DNA from: BPJU01 sp964425225
Lineage (GTDB): Bacteria > Planctomycetota > Planctomycetia > Pirellulales > Pirellulaceae
Length of the DNA stretch: 64,000 bases
Assembly: GCA_964425225.1 (NCBI GenBank)
Contig: CAYRMD010000019.1
Location: 3,923 to 67,922 of the forward strand
Direction of reading: 5' to 3'
The translations under genes were made by a program, and so were the position numbers. The notes under the pieces were generated by a model. That model made no database searches. It was not told the origin of the DNA and saw nothing but the letters and a program-made list of their open reading frames with translations. Shown here one piece after another: positions 37,101 to 45,969 of the stretch. Position 1 is the first letter of the stretch; every line of letters begins with the position of its first letter.

Positions 37101-37632
37101 CGTACAACCGAAATTGGGAGTCAATGCTGCGTTCGGAAGTGGTATCGATTGGCAACCTAGCGCCGGCGAGGACCGGTACCGCCGCGGCCTTTACACCATG
37201 TGGCGCCGTTCGAATCCTTATCCTTCCATGGTGACGTTCGACGCGCCGAATCGCGAGGTATGTACGTTGCGCCGAGATCGGACCAATACCCCGCTTCAGG
37301 CTCTGGTGACGCTAAACGATCCGGTATACGTCGAGGCGGCACAAGCTCTGGCACGCCGTATCTGGCAAGAAGCACAGTCGACCGAAGAACGGATTGAACG
37401 GGGGTTTCGCCTATGTGTCGCACGGCGACCTTCTACACACGAACTCGATCGGCTCAGGAAACTCTATGAGGAGGCACGAGCCGAGTTGGCGTCGCATCCG
37501 GAACAAGCGCGCCAACTGGCAGGTGACCTACAGGTTCCAACACCCCAGCGTTATGAAGCTGTCGAGCTTGCGGCATGGACAGTAGTTAGCAACGTATTGC
37601 TGAATTTAGACGAGTTCCTGATGAAGCGATAA
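34111..37632 (+). CDS. PSCyt1/DUF1549/DUF1553 cytochrome-like protein with F5/8C-like domain
   Basis: 1173 residues, probably exported (hydrophobic segment at about 22-40). A planctomycete cytochrome C domain comes first, with the single haem motif C60-FK-C63-H64 (CFKCHGPDAAERKGG). DUF1549 spans about 150-360, including an NCAQCHNHKYDP motif; a charged coiled-coil stretch follows (about 370-430); an F5/8-type-C-like beta domain lies at about 528-640 (RFVRIELPG, then AIDGQTDG); DUF1553 occupies about 848-1120. This architecture is abundant in planctomycetes, where it is found beside DUF1501 genes; its reaction is unknown. The DUF1501 gene starts 11 bases downstream, so they form one operon with the lyase-like gene. 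Confidence 0.93.
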   Translation: MYRRVPANERTNARQQPLIRSFFGVLLWTFATLPLIGFGQQATDEIYFNRDIRPILSNNCFKCHGPDAAERKGGIAGLRLDVPEGAYEDLGGYAAVVPGKPEASELIRRVRSSNPAERMPPPESGKILTAQEVTLLERWIAAGARYEPHWSYCPVRRPNLPTEYKDSWVQNAVDLFILARLRREGLEPSPEADREALIRRVYLDLIGLPPTPEEVDAFLADGRPDAYERLVDRLLASPAFGEHWARMWLDLVRYADSAGYADDPPRTIWAYRDYVIRAFNANRPFDQFTIEQLAGDLLPNPTQEQWIATAMHRNTMTNNEGGTNDEEFRNAAVVDRVNTTFAVWMGTTVNCAQCHNHKYDPISQKEYFQLFAIFNTTQDADRRDESPVLEIWTDEQREYQARLQEKLLALRQKLSRVDAELREEEQKWEEALRQAKHWQVLVPESAVTDTGNTLRWSDDGIIWASDAKQETRTVVYPIQKPTRCVAIQIEALADPQLPGQGPGWAAGNFVLSGVHVAIDHGQQNPPIGRFVRIELPGQQRILSLAEVQVFRDNRNIATEGHASQSSTDFGGEARLAIDGQTDGRYYEGKSTTHTAQSDNPWWEVQLPDSGPIERVVVWNRTDNNLQSRLDGFRLLILDEARQIVWEHVEPEAPSSHREYRLAGPQPIRFASVRADWEQQGFPASSVLKPSDKQPGWAVAPRTGQSHRLTLIAEKPLEFPADSRLVVRLEHRYPHPAHVLGKWRVLVTGDTLSADVAGLPAAVHEALFTERTDRTEEQQKLLDDYFLATTPRLDSERQQLKLLEKQLAEMKPVTTVPIMCELPEGQRRITRIQRRGNFLDVGEVVEPGFPSAFGFSSVDTPPTRLDLARWLVDPRNPLTARVTANRFWEQLFGLGLVRTTEEFGAQGELPTHPELLDWLAAEFVESGWDMKQFLRLLVTSATYRQASRVTPELLQRDPENRLLARGPRFRLAAETIRDQALAVAGLLSRKMYGEPVRPVQPKLGVNAAFGSGIDWQPSAGEDRYRRGLYTMWRRSNPYPSMVTFDAPNREVCTLRRDRTNTPLQALVTLNDPVYVEAAQALARRIWQEAQSTEERIERGFRLCVARRPSTHELDRLRKLYEEARAELASHPEQARQLAGDLQVPTPQRYEAVELAAWTVVSNVLLNLDEFLMKR

Positions 37633-37643
37633 GGTGCAGCACA

Positions 37644-39083
37644 ATGAACGCCCGATGGGATCGACTGGCTTGGCAAACGCGTCGCCATTTCCTGTTCGGT
37701 GGTGCAGTGAGTTTGGGAGCGATCGCGTTGCATACGATAACACAAGGTGCTCAACCACGGACGGACAATCCACTTTCCGCGCGCCAGCCCCACTTTCCCC
37801 CTCGCGCGCGACGCGTCATCTTTCTGCACTTAACCGGCTCGCCCCCGCATCTGGATCTTTTTGACTACAAACCCGAATTGGTTAAGCGGCATGGGCAACC
37901 GTGTCCGGAAGAGTATTTGCGCGGTAAACGGTTCGCTTTCACTTCTGGCACCCCAACCCTATTGGGTACTCCGCGACAGTTTGGGCAATACGGCAAAGCG
38001 GGGATTTGGATGTCCGACGCCATCCCGCATCTTCACCAGGTGGCCGACGAACTATGCGTTATCCGATCGATGCACACCGACCAGTTCAATCATGCTCCGG
38101 CGGAGTTACTGCTTTACACTGGGTCGGCCCAACCGGGCAGACCCTCCTTGGGTGCATGGGTAACTTATGGGCTGGGGACAGAGAACGAGAATCTACCGGG
38201 TTTCGTGGTATTGATTTCCAGTGGGGTGCAACCCAATGGGGGGCGCAATTCGTTTGGCAGTGGCTTCTTACCCTCGGTATTTCAGGGCGTGCAATGTCGA
38301 TCCAGCGGCGATCCGGTCCTTTATGTGTCGGATCCCCCCGGAATGAACCGCGTTTTGCGTCGCCACACGCTCGATGCGCTTCGTGATCTGAACACTTGGC
38401 AAGCCGAGCAATGGGGGCATCCGGAAACATGGACACGTATTGCTCAATATGAGCTGGCGTTTCGCATGCAGGTAACCGTCCCCGAGGTGATGGATATCTC
38501 GCGCGAACCGCAGTGGATCCTGGACGAGTATGGAGCAGCGCCTGGAGCAGCAAGTTTTGCCAATAATTGCCTTTTAGCCCGCCGGCTGATCGAAAGCGGT
38601 GTGCGGTATGTTCAATTGTTCGACTGGGGTTGGGATTTTCATGGCACGAATCCCAACGAAGACCTTCGCGACGGCCTGACGAAAAAATGTGCGACGATGG
38701 ACAAACCGGCTGCTGCCTTGTTGCGCGATCTCAAACGCCGTGGTTTGCTCGAAGATACGCTCGTTATCTGCAGTGGCGAATTCGGAAGAACTCCGTTCCG
38801 CGAAGGGCGTACATCGACCGGTAGTATCCTCGGACGAGATCATTACCCGGATTGTTTCACTGTCTGGATGGCCGGTGGAGGAGTCAAAGCAGGCTTTACC
38901 TACGGTGCTACCGGTGAATTAGGATTTCGCATTATCGAGAACCCGGTGCATGTCCATGACCTACAAGCCACCATTCTGCACTTACTAGGATTCGATCACG
39001 AACGGCTCATTTTTCGCTTCCAAGGACGAGATTATCGGCTAACCGACGTCCATGGTCGTGTCATCAAAGAGATTCTCGCCTGA
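37644..39083 (+). CDS. DUF1501 protein, Tat-exported (sulfatase-like fold)
   Basis: 479 residues. N-terminal RR13-14 in QTRRHFLFGGAVSLGAIAL marks twin-arginine export. The body shows the DUF1501 pattern: IFLHLTGSPPHLDLFDYKPE, MHTDQFNHAPAELLLYTGS, the middle ARRLIESGVRYVQLFDWGWD and the late ICSGEFGRTPF with GRDHYPDCF. The family resembles alkaline phosphatase/sulfatase folds; its substrate is not established. It directly follows the DUF1549/DUF1553 gene (11 bases) and precedes the lyase-like gene (45 bases). Confidence 0.93.
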   Translation: MNARWDRLAWQTRRHFLFGGAVSLGAIALHTITQGAQPRTDNPLSARQPHFPPRARRVIFLHLTGSPPHLDLFDYKPELVKRHGQPCPEEYLRGKRFAFTSGTPTLLGTPRQFGQYGKAGIWMSDAIPHLHQVADELCVIRSMHTDQFNHAPAELLLYTGSAQPGRPSLGAWVTYGLGTENENLPGFVVLISSGVQPNGGRNSFGSGFLPSVFQGVQCRSSGDPVLYVSDPPGMNRVLRRHTLDALRDLNTWQAEQWGHPETWTRIAQYELAFRMQVTVPEVMDISREPQWILDEYGAAPGAASFANNCLLARRLIESGVRYVQLFDWGWDFHGTNPNEDLRDGLTKKCATMDKPAAALLRDLKRRGLLEDTLVICSGEFGRTPFREGRTSTGSILGRDHYPDCFTVWMAGGGVKAGFTYGATGELGFRIIENPVHVHDLQATILHLLGFDHERLIFRFQGRDYRLTDVHGRVIKEILA

Positions 39084-39128
39084 AGGCTTTCTTGGCCAAA
39101 GGGCGGCGCTTCGCTTGAGGAAAGCTGC

Positions 39129-40625
39129 ATGCGATTTCGCCAAACAACATGCACCTATCGGTTTCTTTGGCTCTTTGTTGTTCTTGTTGTGCACCAAGCA
39201 GCGCGAGTCAGCGCTCAACAGGATGCATTAGTGGACGAAGCGAGAGTGGCCTTGCGGCGTGCCGTGGCATTTTTTCATGGCCAAGTCGCTGCCCATGGTG
39301 GGTACGTATACCAATACAGTGACGACCTTTCCAAACGGGAAGGCGAAGGGCGCACCGGACCCGATACCGTTTGGGTACAGCCTCCGGGGACCCCGGCTGT
39401 CGGCATGGCTTACTTACAAGCGTATCAATTGACCAAAGAATCAGCGTTATTAGCAGCAGCTCGAGATGCTGCCGAGTGTTTAATTCAGGGGCAATTGCAC
39501 AGCGGTGGGTGGACCGACCAAATTGAATTCGCTCCTGAGCAACGCCGACGATTCGCCTATCGGGTCGACGGGCCGCTCCAACCGCGCGCGTTCAATTGGA
39601 GCACGCTGGACGACAACAAAACACAGTCGGCCACACTGTTTTTGATGCTTTTGGACCGAGAACTCCAGTTTCAAGATGCGTCCATCCACCAAAGTGCCGT
39701 GCAAGCTCTTGACGCGATCTGTGCAGCCCAGTACCCGAATGGAGCATGGCCCCAAGGCTTCCGGGAGCCGGCAGCTCACGATCTAGAGCGTTATCCGGTC
39801 CTCCCCGCCCGCTTCCCCGCCCAATGGTCTCGCACCTACGTAAAACAAGACTATTGGATCTTTTACACGCTTAACGATGACGCCTTGGCGGATACCATCG
39901 CTTTGATGCTAGAAGCAGCCGAAGTGTACGGCAATCCTGCATACCGTCATGCGGCGCTTAAGGCGGGCGAGTTTTTGATCCTGGCCCAATTGCCCGACCC
40001 GCAGCCGGCATGGGCACAACAGTACGATTTTCAGATGTACCCGACTTGGGCTCGCAAGTTCGAGCCCCCGGCAGTTACCGGCGGCGAATCGCAAGGAGCG
40101 ATTCGCATTTTGCTTCGCCTCTATGAAGAAACCGGGGATCGCCGTTTTTTGGAGCCGATTGGTCGAGCTCTGGATTACTTGGAGCGATCGCTGCTTCCAA
40201 GCGGCAAGTTGGCTCGATTTTACGAACTACAATCCAATCGGCCGCTCTATTTCACTCGTGCGTACGAGCTTACCTAAGACCCATCCGATGTACCGACTCA
40301 TTACGCTTTTCAAGTGGAAAGCCAATTAGATTCATTGCGACGCGAATACCACCAACTGAGCGATTTAACACCGGAGCAATTGGCTAAGCGTCGGGAAACT
40401 CGACGGCGATCGAACGCGTCTGCTCCGTCGGCCAGTACCGTGCGCCGCATTATTCAGGCGTTAGATGAACGTGGGGCGTGGGTCGAGCAAGAGGCTTTGC
40501 GGTACCACGGGGCAAATAATGCCACGCGGCGCATCATTTCTTCTAGAACTTTCATTCGCAATATCGATCTACTTGCCCGCTTCCTCGCGGCGCACTCGGA
40601 TGTATCGAACTTGCCACAACGCTAG
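39129..40625 (+). pseudogene. Pectate-lyase-like (PL10-type) protein with in-frame TAA
   Basis: Exported protein (hydrophobic start FLWLFVVLVVHQAARVSA). The first 382 codons show an alpha-toroid lyase pattern as in PF09492: HGGYVYQY, FNWSTLDDNKTQSAT, CAAQYPNGAWPQG, and DYWIFYTLNDDALADTI. A TAA at 40275-40277 follows YELT, but the same frame then continues without another stop to 40625, giving DPSDVPTHYAFQVESQLDSL, which is the expected continuation (homologues, as I recall, have YELTY-x-D-x-x-x-P-T-H-Y). So one sense codon, probably TAC/TAT, has become TAA. The product may be truncated by about 115 residues, read through, or the stop may be a sequence error. Likely acts on uronate-rich polysaccharide with the DUF1549/DUF1501 genes before it. 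Confidence 0.82.
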
Positions 40626-40935
40626 GGCGAACTTCGTCTGGGGCCGAGCCGTATTTCCACCGCAGCAACTAGGTAACTACTTGGACACACAATCACTGAG
40701 TTTTGGGGCAGAGATTTATTTCTATTTGGCACGTGGTGTTTTCTTAAAAGCCGTGTCTGGCCCAGGACCGCCAGCGGCCAGGCGCACGATTTGTGCCGAT
40801 TGAAAAAAACGACTATTCCGCGTAGCGTCGTTTCGCTTGAGGATTGACTGGAAACATCAAGCGATATTTATATAATGAGGTTTCGCCGGGGGCTGATGGG
40901 CGCTCGGTACGCGAAGACTCCAGAGGAGTTGACCA

Positions 40936-42282
40936 ATGCTAACGATTTGGGGACCTGTGGACCGTCGGCGGTTTTGTGATGGAATATCTCGCCGGTCGTT
41001 CTTGCAGATCGGTAGCTTGGCGCTTGGAGGGTTGAGTTTACCAGAACTCTTGCGCGCTGAAACAGCCGCCGGTTCGCAGAAAAAGCATAAGTCGGTCATC
41101 ATGATTTATCTTTGCGGCGGGCCGCCCCATCAAGATCTCTACGACTTGAAACCGGAGGCTCCACAGGAGATTCGTGGGGCCTTCGTTCCGATCGCCACGT
41201 CGGTTCCTGGAATCCAGATCTGTGAGCATCTACCGCGGATCGCGCAAAACATGGACAAGTGCGCCGTGATCCGAACCTTGGTGGGTGCACGCGATGCACA
41301 TTATTCGTATCAATGCATGACAGGCCATCACGACAACCCGGCACCGGCAGGTGGGTGGCCCCATTTCGGTTCGGTAACCTCTTATTTCCTTGGCCCCACG
41401 CGGCCAGGTGTTCCCCCATTTGTCAGTCTGTGTTACACCACGCAACATCGGCCATATAACGAACCGTCTCCAGGTTTTTTGGGTGTTGGCCATTCCTCCT
41501 TCCGTCCAACGGGGCCGGGACGAAGCGATCTGGTTTTGAACGGCATCACAACGGATCGCTTAGCCGATCGCAGAAGCTTGTTGGCCGCGTTTGATCGGTT
41601 TCGCCGCGAGTGGGATCAGTCTGGAAAAATGGAGGGGTTGGATGTGTTTACCGAACGGGCGATGGGCATCCTGACCTCCTCTGATCTATTTGAAGCATTG
41701 GACATCTCGCGCGAGGATCCCCAGGTGCGCGAACGCTATGGTTCAGGAGATGAGAATAAGCCCAAAGGGGACGGGGCACCGCGCGTGCCACAGAATTTCC
41801 TTGTCGCGCGGCGCCTCGTGGAAGCGGGTGTGCGCGTCGTGACGATCAACTACAGTTTCTGGGATTGGCATGGCAACAATTTCCGTGCGGCTGCCGAGGA
41901 GTTTCCCATCTTCGATCGAGCATTCGCGGCACTGGTCGAAGACCTCTATTCGCGAGGCCTATCGGAGCAGGTGACGGTTATTGCCTGGGGCGAATTCGGG
42001 CGCACCCCGAAAATCAATAAGGATGCAGGACGCGACCACTGGCCGCGCGTTTCCTGCGCTATCCTTGCCGGCGGTGGAATGCGCACCGGTCAAATCATTG
42101 GCAAGACCGATCGATGGGCGGGTGAGCCCACGGAGCGCCCAGTTACATTCCAAGAGGTATTCGCCACACTGTATCATAATCTGGGTGTTCGCCTGGATAG
42201 CCAGCGGTTGTTTGACTTTCGTGGTCGCCCACAATACTTGGTCGAGCCAGGAACACAGCCGATTGGTGAACTCGTCGCCTAA
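40936..42282 (+). CDS. DUF1501 protein, second copy, Tat-exported
   Basis: 448 residues. RR19-20 in SRRSFLQIGSLALGGLSL is a twin-arginine signal; GAGGAG at 40923-40928 lies seven bases before the ATG. DUF1501 features: IYLCGGPPHQDLYDLKPE, the HYSYQCMTGHH segment, LVEAGVRVVTINYSFWDWHG and VIAWGEFGRTPKINKDAGRDH. The GRDH segment matches the corresponding site in the first DUF1501. It has its own upstream gap of 310 bases, so it may be a separate transcript from the 34-40 kb genes. A TATAAT at 40871 sits 21 bases after a TTGACT, too far for a standard promoter. Confidence 0.93.
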   Translation: MLTIWGPVDRRRFCDGISRRSFLQIGSLALGGLSLPELLRAETAAGSQKKHKSVIMIYLCGGPPHQDLYDLKPEAPQEIRGAFVPIATSVPGIQICEHLPRIAQNMDKCAVIRTLVGARDAHYSYQCMTGHHDNPAPAGGWPHFGSVTSYFLGPTRPGVPPFVSLCYTTQHRPYNEPSPGFLGVGHSSFRPTGPGRSDLVLNGITTDRLADRRSLLAAFDRFRREWDQSGKMEGLDVFTERAMGILTSSDLFEALDISREDPQVRERYGSGDENKPKGDGAPRVPQNFLVARRLVEAGVRVVTINYSFWDWHGNNFRAAAEEFPIFDRAFAALVEDLYSRGLSEQVTVIAWGEFGRTPKINKDAGRDHWPRVSCAILAGGGMRTGQIIGKTDRWAGEPTERPVTFQEVFATLYHNLGVRLDSQRLFDFRGRPQYLVEPGTQPIGELVA

Positions 42283-42730
42283 TTAAATATCAGCAACTGC
42301 GCGTGTAGAACCTGTCGCAAAATATCGGCAGCAGAAAGTGATTCACACGAAGGGGAAATGGACGAGGGCAAGGTATTTTCCTCCTTTGTGTGTAGTAACC
42401 CGATTCATTGGGTCCAAAACTGTAAGAGAAGCAAAAGGACCGCACGAGTGCGGCCATTACGAACGCGCCTCCGCTTGTACCCAACATGAATTCTGGGATA
42501 GGCCTTAGTACCACAACCGTAATTCGTCAATTCCGAACAAGAAAAGTCAGGGCTCGGGATTTTCCCGCAACATAGTGTGGCCGTATCGTAACGTAGCGCC
42601 GTCGTATTAGCTGTGTCTTCTGTGCAACCAGCGGGAAAGGTTTTCGATCCGTGTGCGACTCGTGGTTGGTACGATTGGTTTTGTAAATGGTTGACAGATG
42701 TTTCCGGAAGGGATTATGGGTTCGGTATTC
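42283..42730. other. Intergenic region between DUF1501 and agmatine deiminase genes
   Basis: About 450 bases where two convergent genes end. Contains one small hairpin (42440-42453). No gene seen. Confidence 0.4.
42440..42453 (-). terminator. Possible intrinsic terminator for the agmatine deiminase gene
   Basis: Read on the minus strand, CCGCAC-TC-GTGCGG forms a six-base stem followed by TCCTTTTGC, a short T run. It lies about 280 bases beyond the stop of the minus-strand gene, which is far, so the assignment is weak. Confidence 0.3.
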
Positions 42731-43780
42731 TTACCAGGCTGGTTCATCCTGGCTAAGACAATGAACAGCGCCCAATCCCCACACTAAGTCGAGACATGGA
42801 AACGGTTCAATTATCCGATCGGGGAACAACTCGCGGAAAATCCCGAGCGCACCTTCGTCATTTGCATCTTCAAAAACTGGAACGATAACGGCATCATTCA
42901 CATAGTAGAAGTTACAGTAACTGGCTGGCAACCGCCGTCCTTCATAGTATTTAGGAGCTGGCAGTGGAACGCGGATGACCTCGAACTTCTTTGCATCTTG
43001 ATCCACTGCCTCCTGAAGCTCGTTATGTAACTGATGTAGCACGGGATAATTGGGGTCATACGGGTCATCGCACCAGGCTGCCATGACTCCTGATGGAGAT
43101 ATAAATCGGGCCAATTGGTCAACATGCCCATCCGTATCATCGCCGGCAAATTCTCCGCCAGTTAACCAAATTACGTGTCGGGCTCCCGTGTAGTCGCACA
43201 AATAGCGCGTGATTTCATCTTGTCGCCAATCGGGATTGCGGCTCGGGTGAAGCAAACAGGAGCGGGTCGTCAGAAGCGTTCCCTGGCCATTGAAGTCGAC
43301 GGCCCCTCCCTCGAGCACCATATCGGCAGCAAATCTCCGATACTGACCCCGTTCCGCTATGGCGGTGGGAACAGCATCGTCAAGATCATACGGCGGATAC
43401 TTGCCGCCCCAGGCGTTGTAGCGCCAATCGACCAGAGCCGGTGGAAGCTGCGCGCCCTTGAGAAACATCGGGCCATGGTCCCGGCACCAGGCATCGTTGG
43501 TAGGAATATCCCAGAATTCCACGTTCGCCACGGAACCCACTATGGACTTGGCTTGCTCGGCTGCGGGTCCGCTAACCAGGAGACGAACGGCTTCATAGCG
43601 AGCAATGAGCCGTACGAGGTCTGCAAAAAGAGGCGGAATTACGTGGAACTTGCCAGGCCAAGTCCGTTCATTGTGGGGCCAGGCCAACCATGTGGCCGAG
43701 TGGCGCTCCCATTCAGCCGGCCGCCGATAGCCTAACAGAGCCGGCCGATCAGATCGGGTTGTTTCTACCGTTCGGTCCAT
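42731..43780 (-). CDS. aguA: Agmatine deiminase (peptidyl-arginine deiminase fold)
   Basis: Hydrolyses agmatine to N-carbamoylputrescine and ammonia, in the polyamine route from arginine. 349 residues. Family segments are intact: TWLAWPHNERTWPG, WDIPTNDAWCRDHGPMF, VDWRYNAWGGKYPP, DMVLEGGAVDFNGQGTLLTT, DTDGHVDQLARF (catalytic His region) and the nucleophile C341 in GLGAVHCLSQDEP near the C-terminus, where homologues have GGGNIHCITQ. The next gene on the right is divergent, so it is a single-gene transcript. Related porphyromonas-type peptidylarginine deiminases share the fold; the short length favours agmatine. Confidence 0.92.
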   Translation of the reverse strand: MDRTVETTRSDRPALLGYRRPAEWERHSATWLAWPHNERTWPGKFHVIPPLFADLVRLIARYEAVRLLVSGPAAEQAKSIVGSVANVEFWDIPTNDAWCRDHGPMFLKGAQLPPALVDWRYNAWGGKYPPYDLDDAVPTAIAERGQYRRFAADMVLEGGAVDFNGQGTLLTTRSCLLHPSRNPDWRQDEITRYLCDYTGARHVIWLTGGEFAGDDTDGHVDQLARFISPSGVMAAWCDDPYDPNYPVLHQLHNELQEAVDQDAKKFEVIRVPLPAPKYYEGRRLPASYCNFYYVNDAVIVPVFEDANDEGALGIFRELFPDRIIEPFPCLDLVWGLGAVHCLSQDEPAW

Positions 43781-44074
43781 CTCCGCACGCTACTTCGTTG
43801 ACCGAGCTCAAGGAAAAAGGCTACCCAGGATCGCATCGGCCAGTCGTGCGACGCAGCATGACAACAAAGGAATTGCTTCGGCAATTCCCGACCGATAGCG
43901 GATTCGGTCGTGCGCAATGGTGCCCCTTCGGGTACACTGTCTCTCACAACAGAGCTTAGTTGAGTGAGTCTGTCCAAGGTCGTGCCCTTCGGTCAAGGGC
44001 CCCTATTCTACAAGTAAACGGACGATACAATGGCAACGATCCTTTGTTGCTTGAGATGATCCTTGTGCCAAAGC

Positions 44075-45229
44075 ATGATGGAAAAAGCACGCAAACATAA
44101 TATTGCCGGGACACTCCTTCGCGAGCCGCTTTATTGGTTATTATTGGCAATGCCGGTAGCCGTGGTGCTTCGCTTCGTGGCGCCGCAGAGCCTTTGGCTT
44201 TTTGTTTTCTCGTGCATTGCCATTATTCCATTGGCTGGGTTAATGGGGCGGGCAACGGAAAATCTAGCGGAATCCGTTGGGGAAGGACTCGGAGGGCTGC
44301 TTAATGCGACGTTCGGTAACGCAGCGGAGCTGATCATTGCGTTGTTTTTTCTAGCTGCTGGTCCGCAAATGATACCATTTGTAAAGGCCTCGGTAACGGG
44401 TTCGATTATCGGAAACATTTTGCTGGTGCTGGGATTGGCCTTACTCATCGGAGGAATGCGCTATCCGCGTCAGACTTTCAACCGGGTGGCGGCCGGTATG
44501 GCAGCTACGCTTTTGGTGTTGGCCTCCGTAGGACTGCTAATCCCCTCTTTTTACTGGAACGTGATTCCCGAACCGGCGAAGGCAGCAGGAGCCGTAGCAA
44601 CGATCAGCGATGAAATCGCCGTCATTTTAGCTTTTGTCTATGTTTTGGGCCTTGTTTTCGCGCTCAAGACGCATCGGCATTTATTTCTGAGCCAGCATGT
44701 CGACGCAGAGCATGCGCATCTGGGGCCCGAATGGGGATTGACTGCTTCGCTGGTGGTTCTTACGGCGGCAACCGTCGGTGTCGCCATAATGAGTGAGTTT
44801 CTCGTGGAATCTGTTGAACACGCGTGCGAAATACTCGGGATGAACCGCGTATTTGTGGGCGTAATCGTGGTGGCAGTAATTGGAAATGCGGCTGAGCATT
44901 CTACGGCAATTTTGGTGGCGATGAAGAACAAGATGGATCTATCGCTCAATATCGCCATCGGTAGCGGACTGCAAATAGCATTGTTTGTAGCACCCGTGTT
45001 AGTTCTAGCCAGCCACCTGATGGGGCACCAACCGGCCATGGACTTGCACTTCACCTGGATGGAAGTGCTGGCAGTGACAGTTTCGGTAGTGGTGTTGACT
45101 TTCGTATGCCAAGATGGGGAATGTCACTGGATGGAAGGCGTCTTGCTGCTGGCCTTGTACGCCATCTTGGGACTTGCGTTCTACCACATGCCCGTGGAAG
45201 CACCATTGGCCGGGATGGAGAGGCCCTGA
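44075..45229 (+). CDS. cax: Calcium/proton antiporter, CaxA family
   Basis: Exports Ca2+ in exchange for protons across the inner membrane. About 384 residues with eleven or so hydrophobic segments. The two inverted alpha repeats carry the ion-binding signature: EGLGGLLNATFGNAAELII early and VIGNAAEHSTAILVAMKN late, each with GNAAE. The acidic loop between them (DAEHAHLGPEWG) is short. I chose the ATG at 44075 (a second ATG follows at once); a TTG at 44063 would add four residues. It is followed closely by rdgB on the same strand (33 bases). Confidence 0.92.
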   Translation: MMEKARKHNIAGTLLREPLYWLLLAMPVAVVLRFVAPQSLWLFVFSCIAIIPLAGLMGRATENLAESVGEGLGGLLNATFGNAAELIIALFFLAAGPQMIPFVKASVTGSIIGNILLVLGLALLIGGMRYPRQTFNRVAAGMAATLLVLASVGLLIPSFYWNVIPEPAKAAGAVATISDEIAVILAFVYVLGLVFALKTHRHLFLSQHVDAEHAHLGPEWGLTASLVVLTAATVGVAIMSEFLVESVEHACEILGMNRVFVGVIVVAVIGNAAEHSTAILVAMKNKMDLSLNIAIGSGLQIALFVAPVLVLASHLMGHQPAMDLHFTWMEVLAVTVSVVVLTFVCQDGECHWMEGVLLLALYAILGLAFYHMPVEAPLAGMERP

Positions 45230-45262
45230 GATCTACAACCGCTTGTTTCCTATGTTACGGCT

Positions 45263-45913
45263 ATGATCCATCGCATCGTTGTCGGCTCGCACAACGTAAA
45301 AAAGAAAGAGGAATTAATGCGGCTCTTAGTTCCGCTTGGCATCGAAATCTGCAGTTTGTCGGACTTCCCCCACGCTTTAAAGGTACCCGAGTCCGGCTCG
45401 ACGTTTGCTGAGAATGCTGCGCGAAAAGCTTCTCAGCAGGCGCGTCACTTGAAAGAGTGGGTATTGGCCGATGATAGCGGCCTATGCGTTGATGCACTGG
45501 GCGGTGCCCCGGGTGTCGCATCCGCCGTCTACGCAGGCCCTCAGGCCACCGACGAACAGAATAACCAACGGCTGCTCGAAGCTCTAGCCGAGGTGCCCGA
45601 TGCCCAGCGCACTGCCCATTACGTGTGTCATTTGGCTTTGGCCGATCCGACGGGTACGATTCGTCTGACGTGCGAGGAGACGTGCTGCGGACGCATTACG
45701 CGACAACCACGAGGCTCGCACGGGTTTGGATACGATCCGTTATTCGAGCTTCCCGAGTATCGCCGGACTTTTGGAGAACTGGGCGAACCGGCCAAATCGG
45801 TACTCAGTCATCGCGGTCGGGCTATGCGTGTGCTGTTGCGGCAGTTGCCACGGTTGCTTACTGAGCTGTCCCAGACACAGAGCGACGATAGAAAGAAGCA
45901 GGTCGAGCGATAA
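45263..45913 (+). CDS. rdgB: Non-canonical purine NTP pyrophosphatase (RdgB/HAM1)
   Basis: Clears dITP, ITP and XTP from the nucleotide pool. 216 residues. The family motif VGSHNVKKKEEL replaces the usual ATHNxGKxxEL (Lys retained), followed by the metal site ADDSGLCVDALGG with PGVASAVYAGP, and the C-terminal SHGFGYDPLFELPE and SHRGRAM, where the base-stacking Phe and the conserved Ser-His-Arg-Gly lie. Complete. It begins 33 bases after cax and ends in a strong hairpin that contains its stop codon. Confidence 0.94.
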   Translation: MIHRIVVGSHNVKKKEELMRLLVPLGIEICSLSDFPHALKVPESGSTFAENAARKASQQARHLKEWVLADDSGLCVDALGGAPGVASAVYAGPQATDEQNNQRLLEALAEVPDAQRTAHYVCHLALADPTGTIRLTCEETCCGRITRQPRGSHGFGYDPLFELPEYRRTFGELGEPAKSVLSHRGRAMRVLLRQLPRLLTELSQTQSDDRKKQVER

Positions 45914-45928
45914 CCCGCTCGACCTGCT
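45897..45928 (+). terminator. Strong hairpin over the rdgB stop codon
   Basis: AGCAGGTCGAGCG (45897-45909) pairs perfectly over 13 bases with CGCTCGACCTGCT (45916-45928); the six-base loop ATAACC holds the TAA stop (45911-45913). Sequence after the stem is AT-rich (gaataaat) but has no long T run, so termination efficiency is uncertain. It may end the cax-rdgB transcript. Confidence 0.5.
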
Positions 45929-45969
45929 GAATAAATACGAGGCGCCGCCTCGAACTATAAATCTCCACG

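Noticed and set aside
40844..40876. TTGACT ... TATAAT pair upstream of the second DUF1501
   Set aside because: The hexamers are good but the spacer is 21 bases, beyond the normal 16-18 range.
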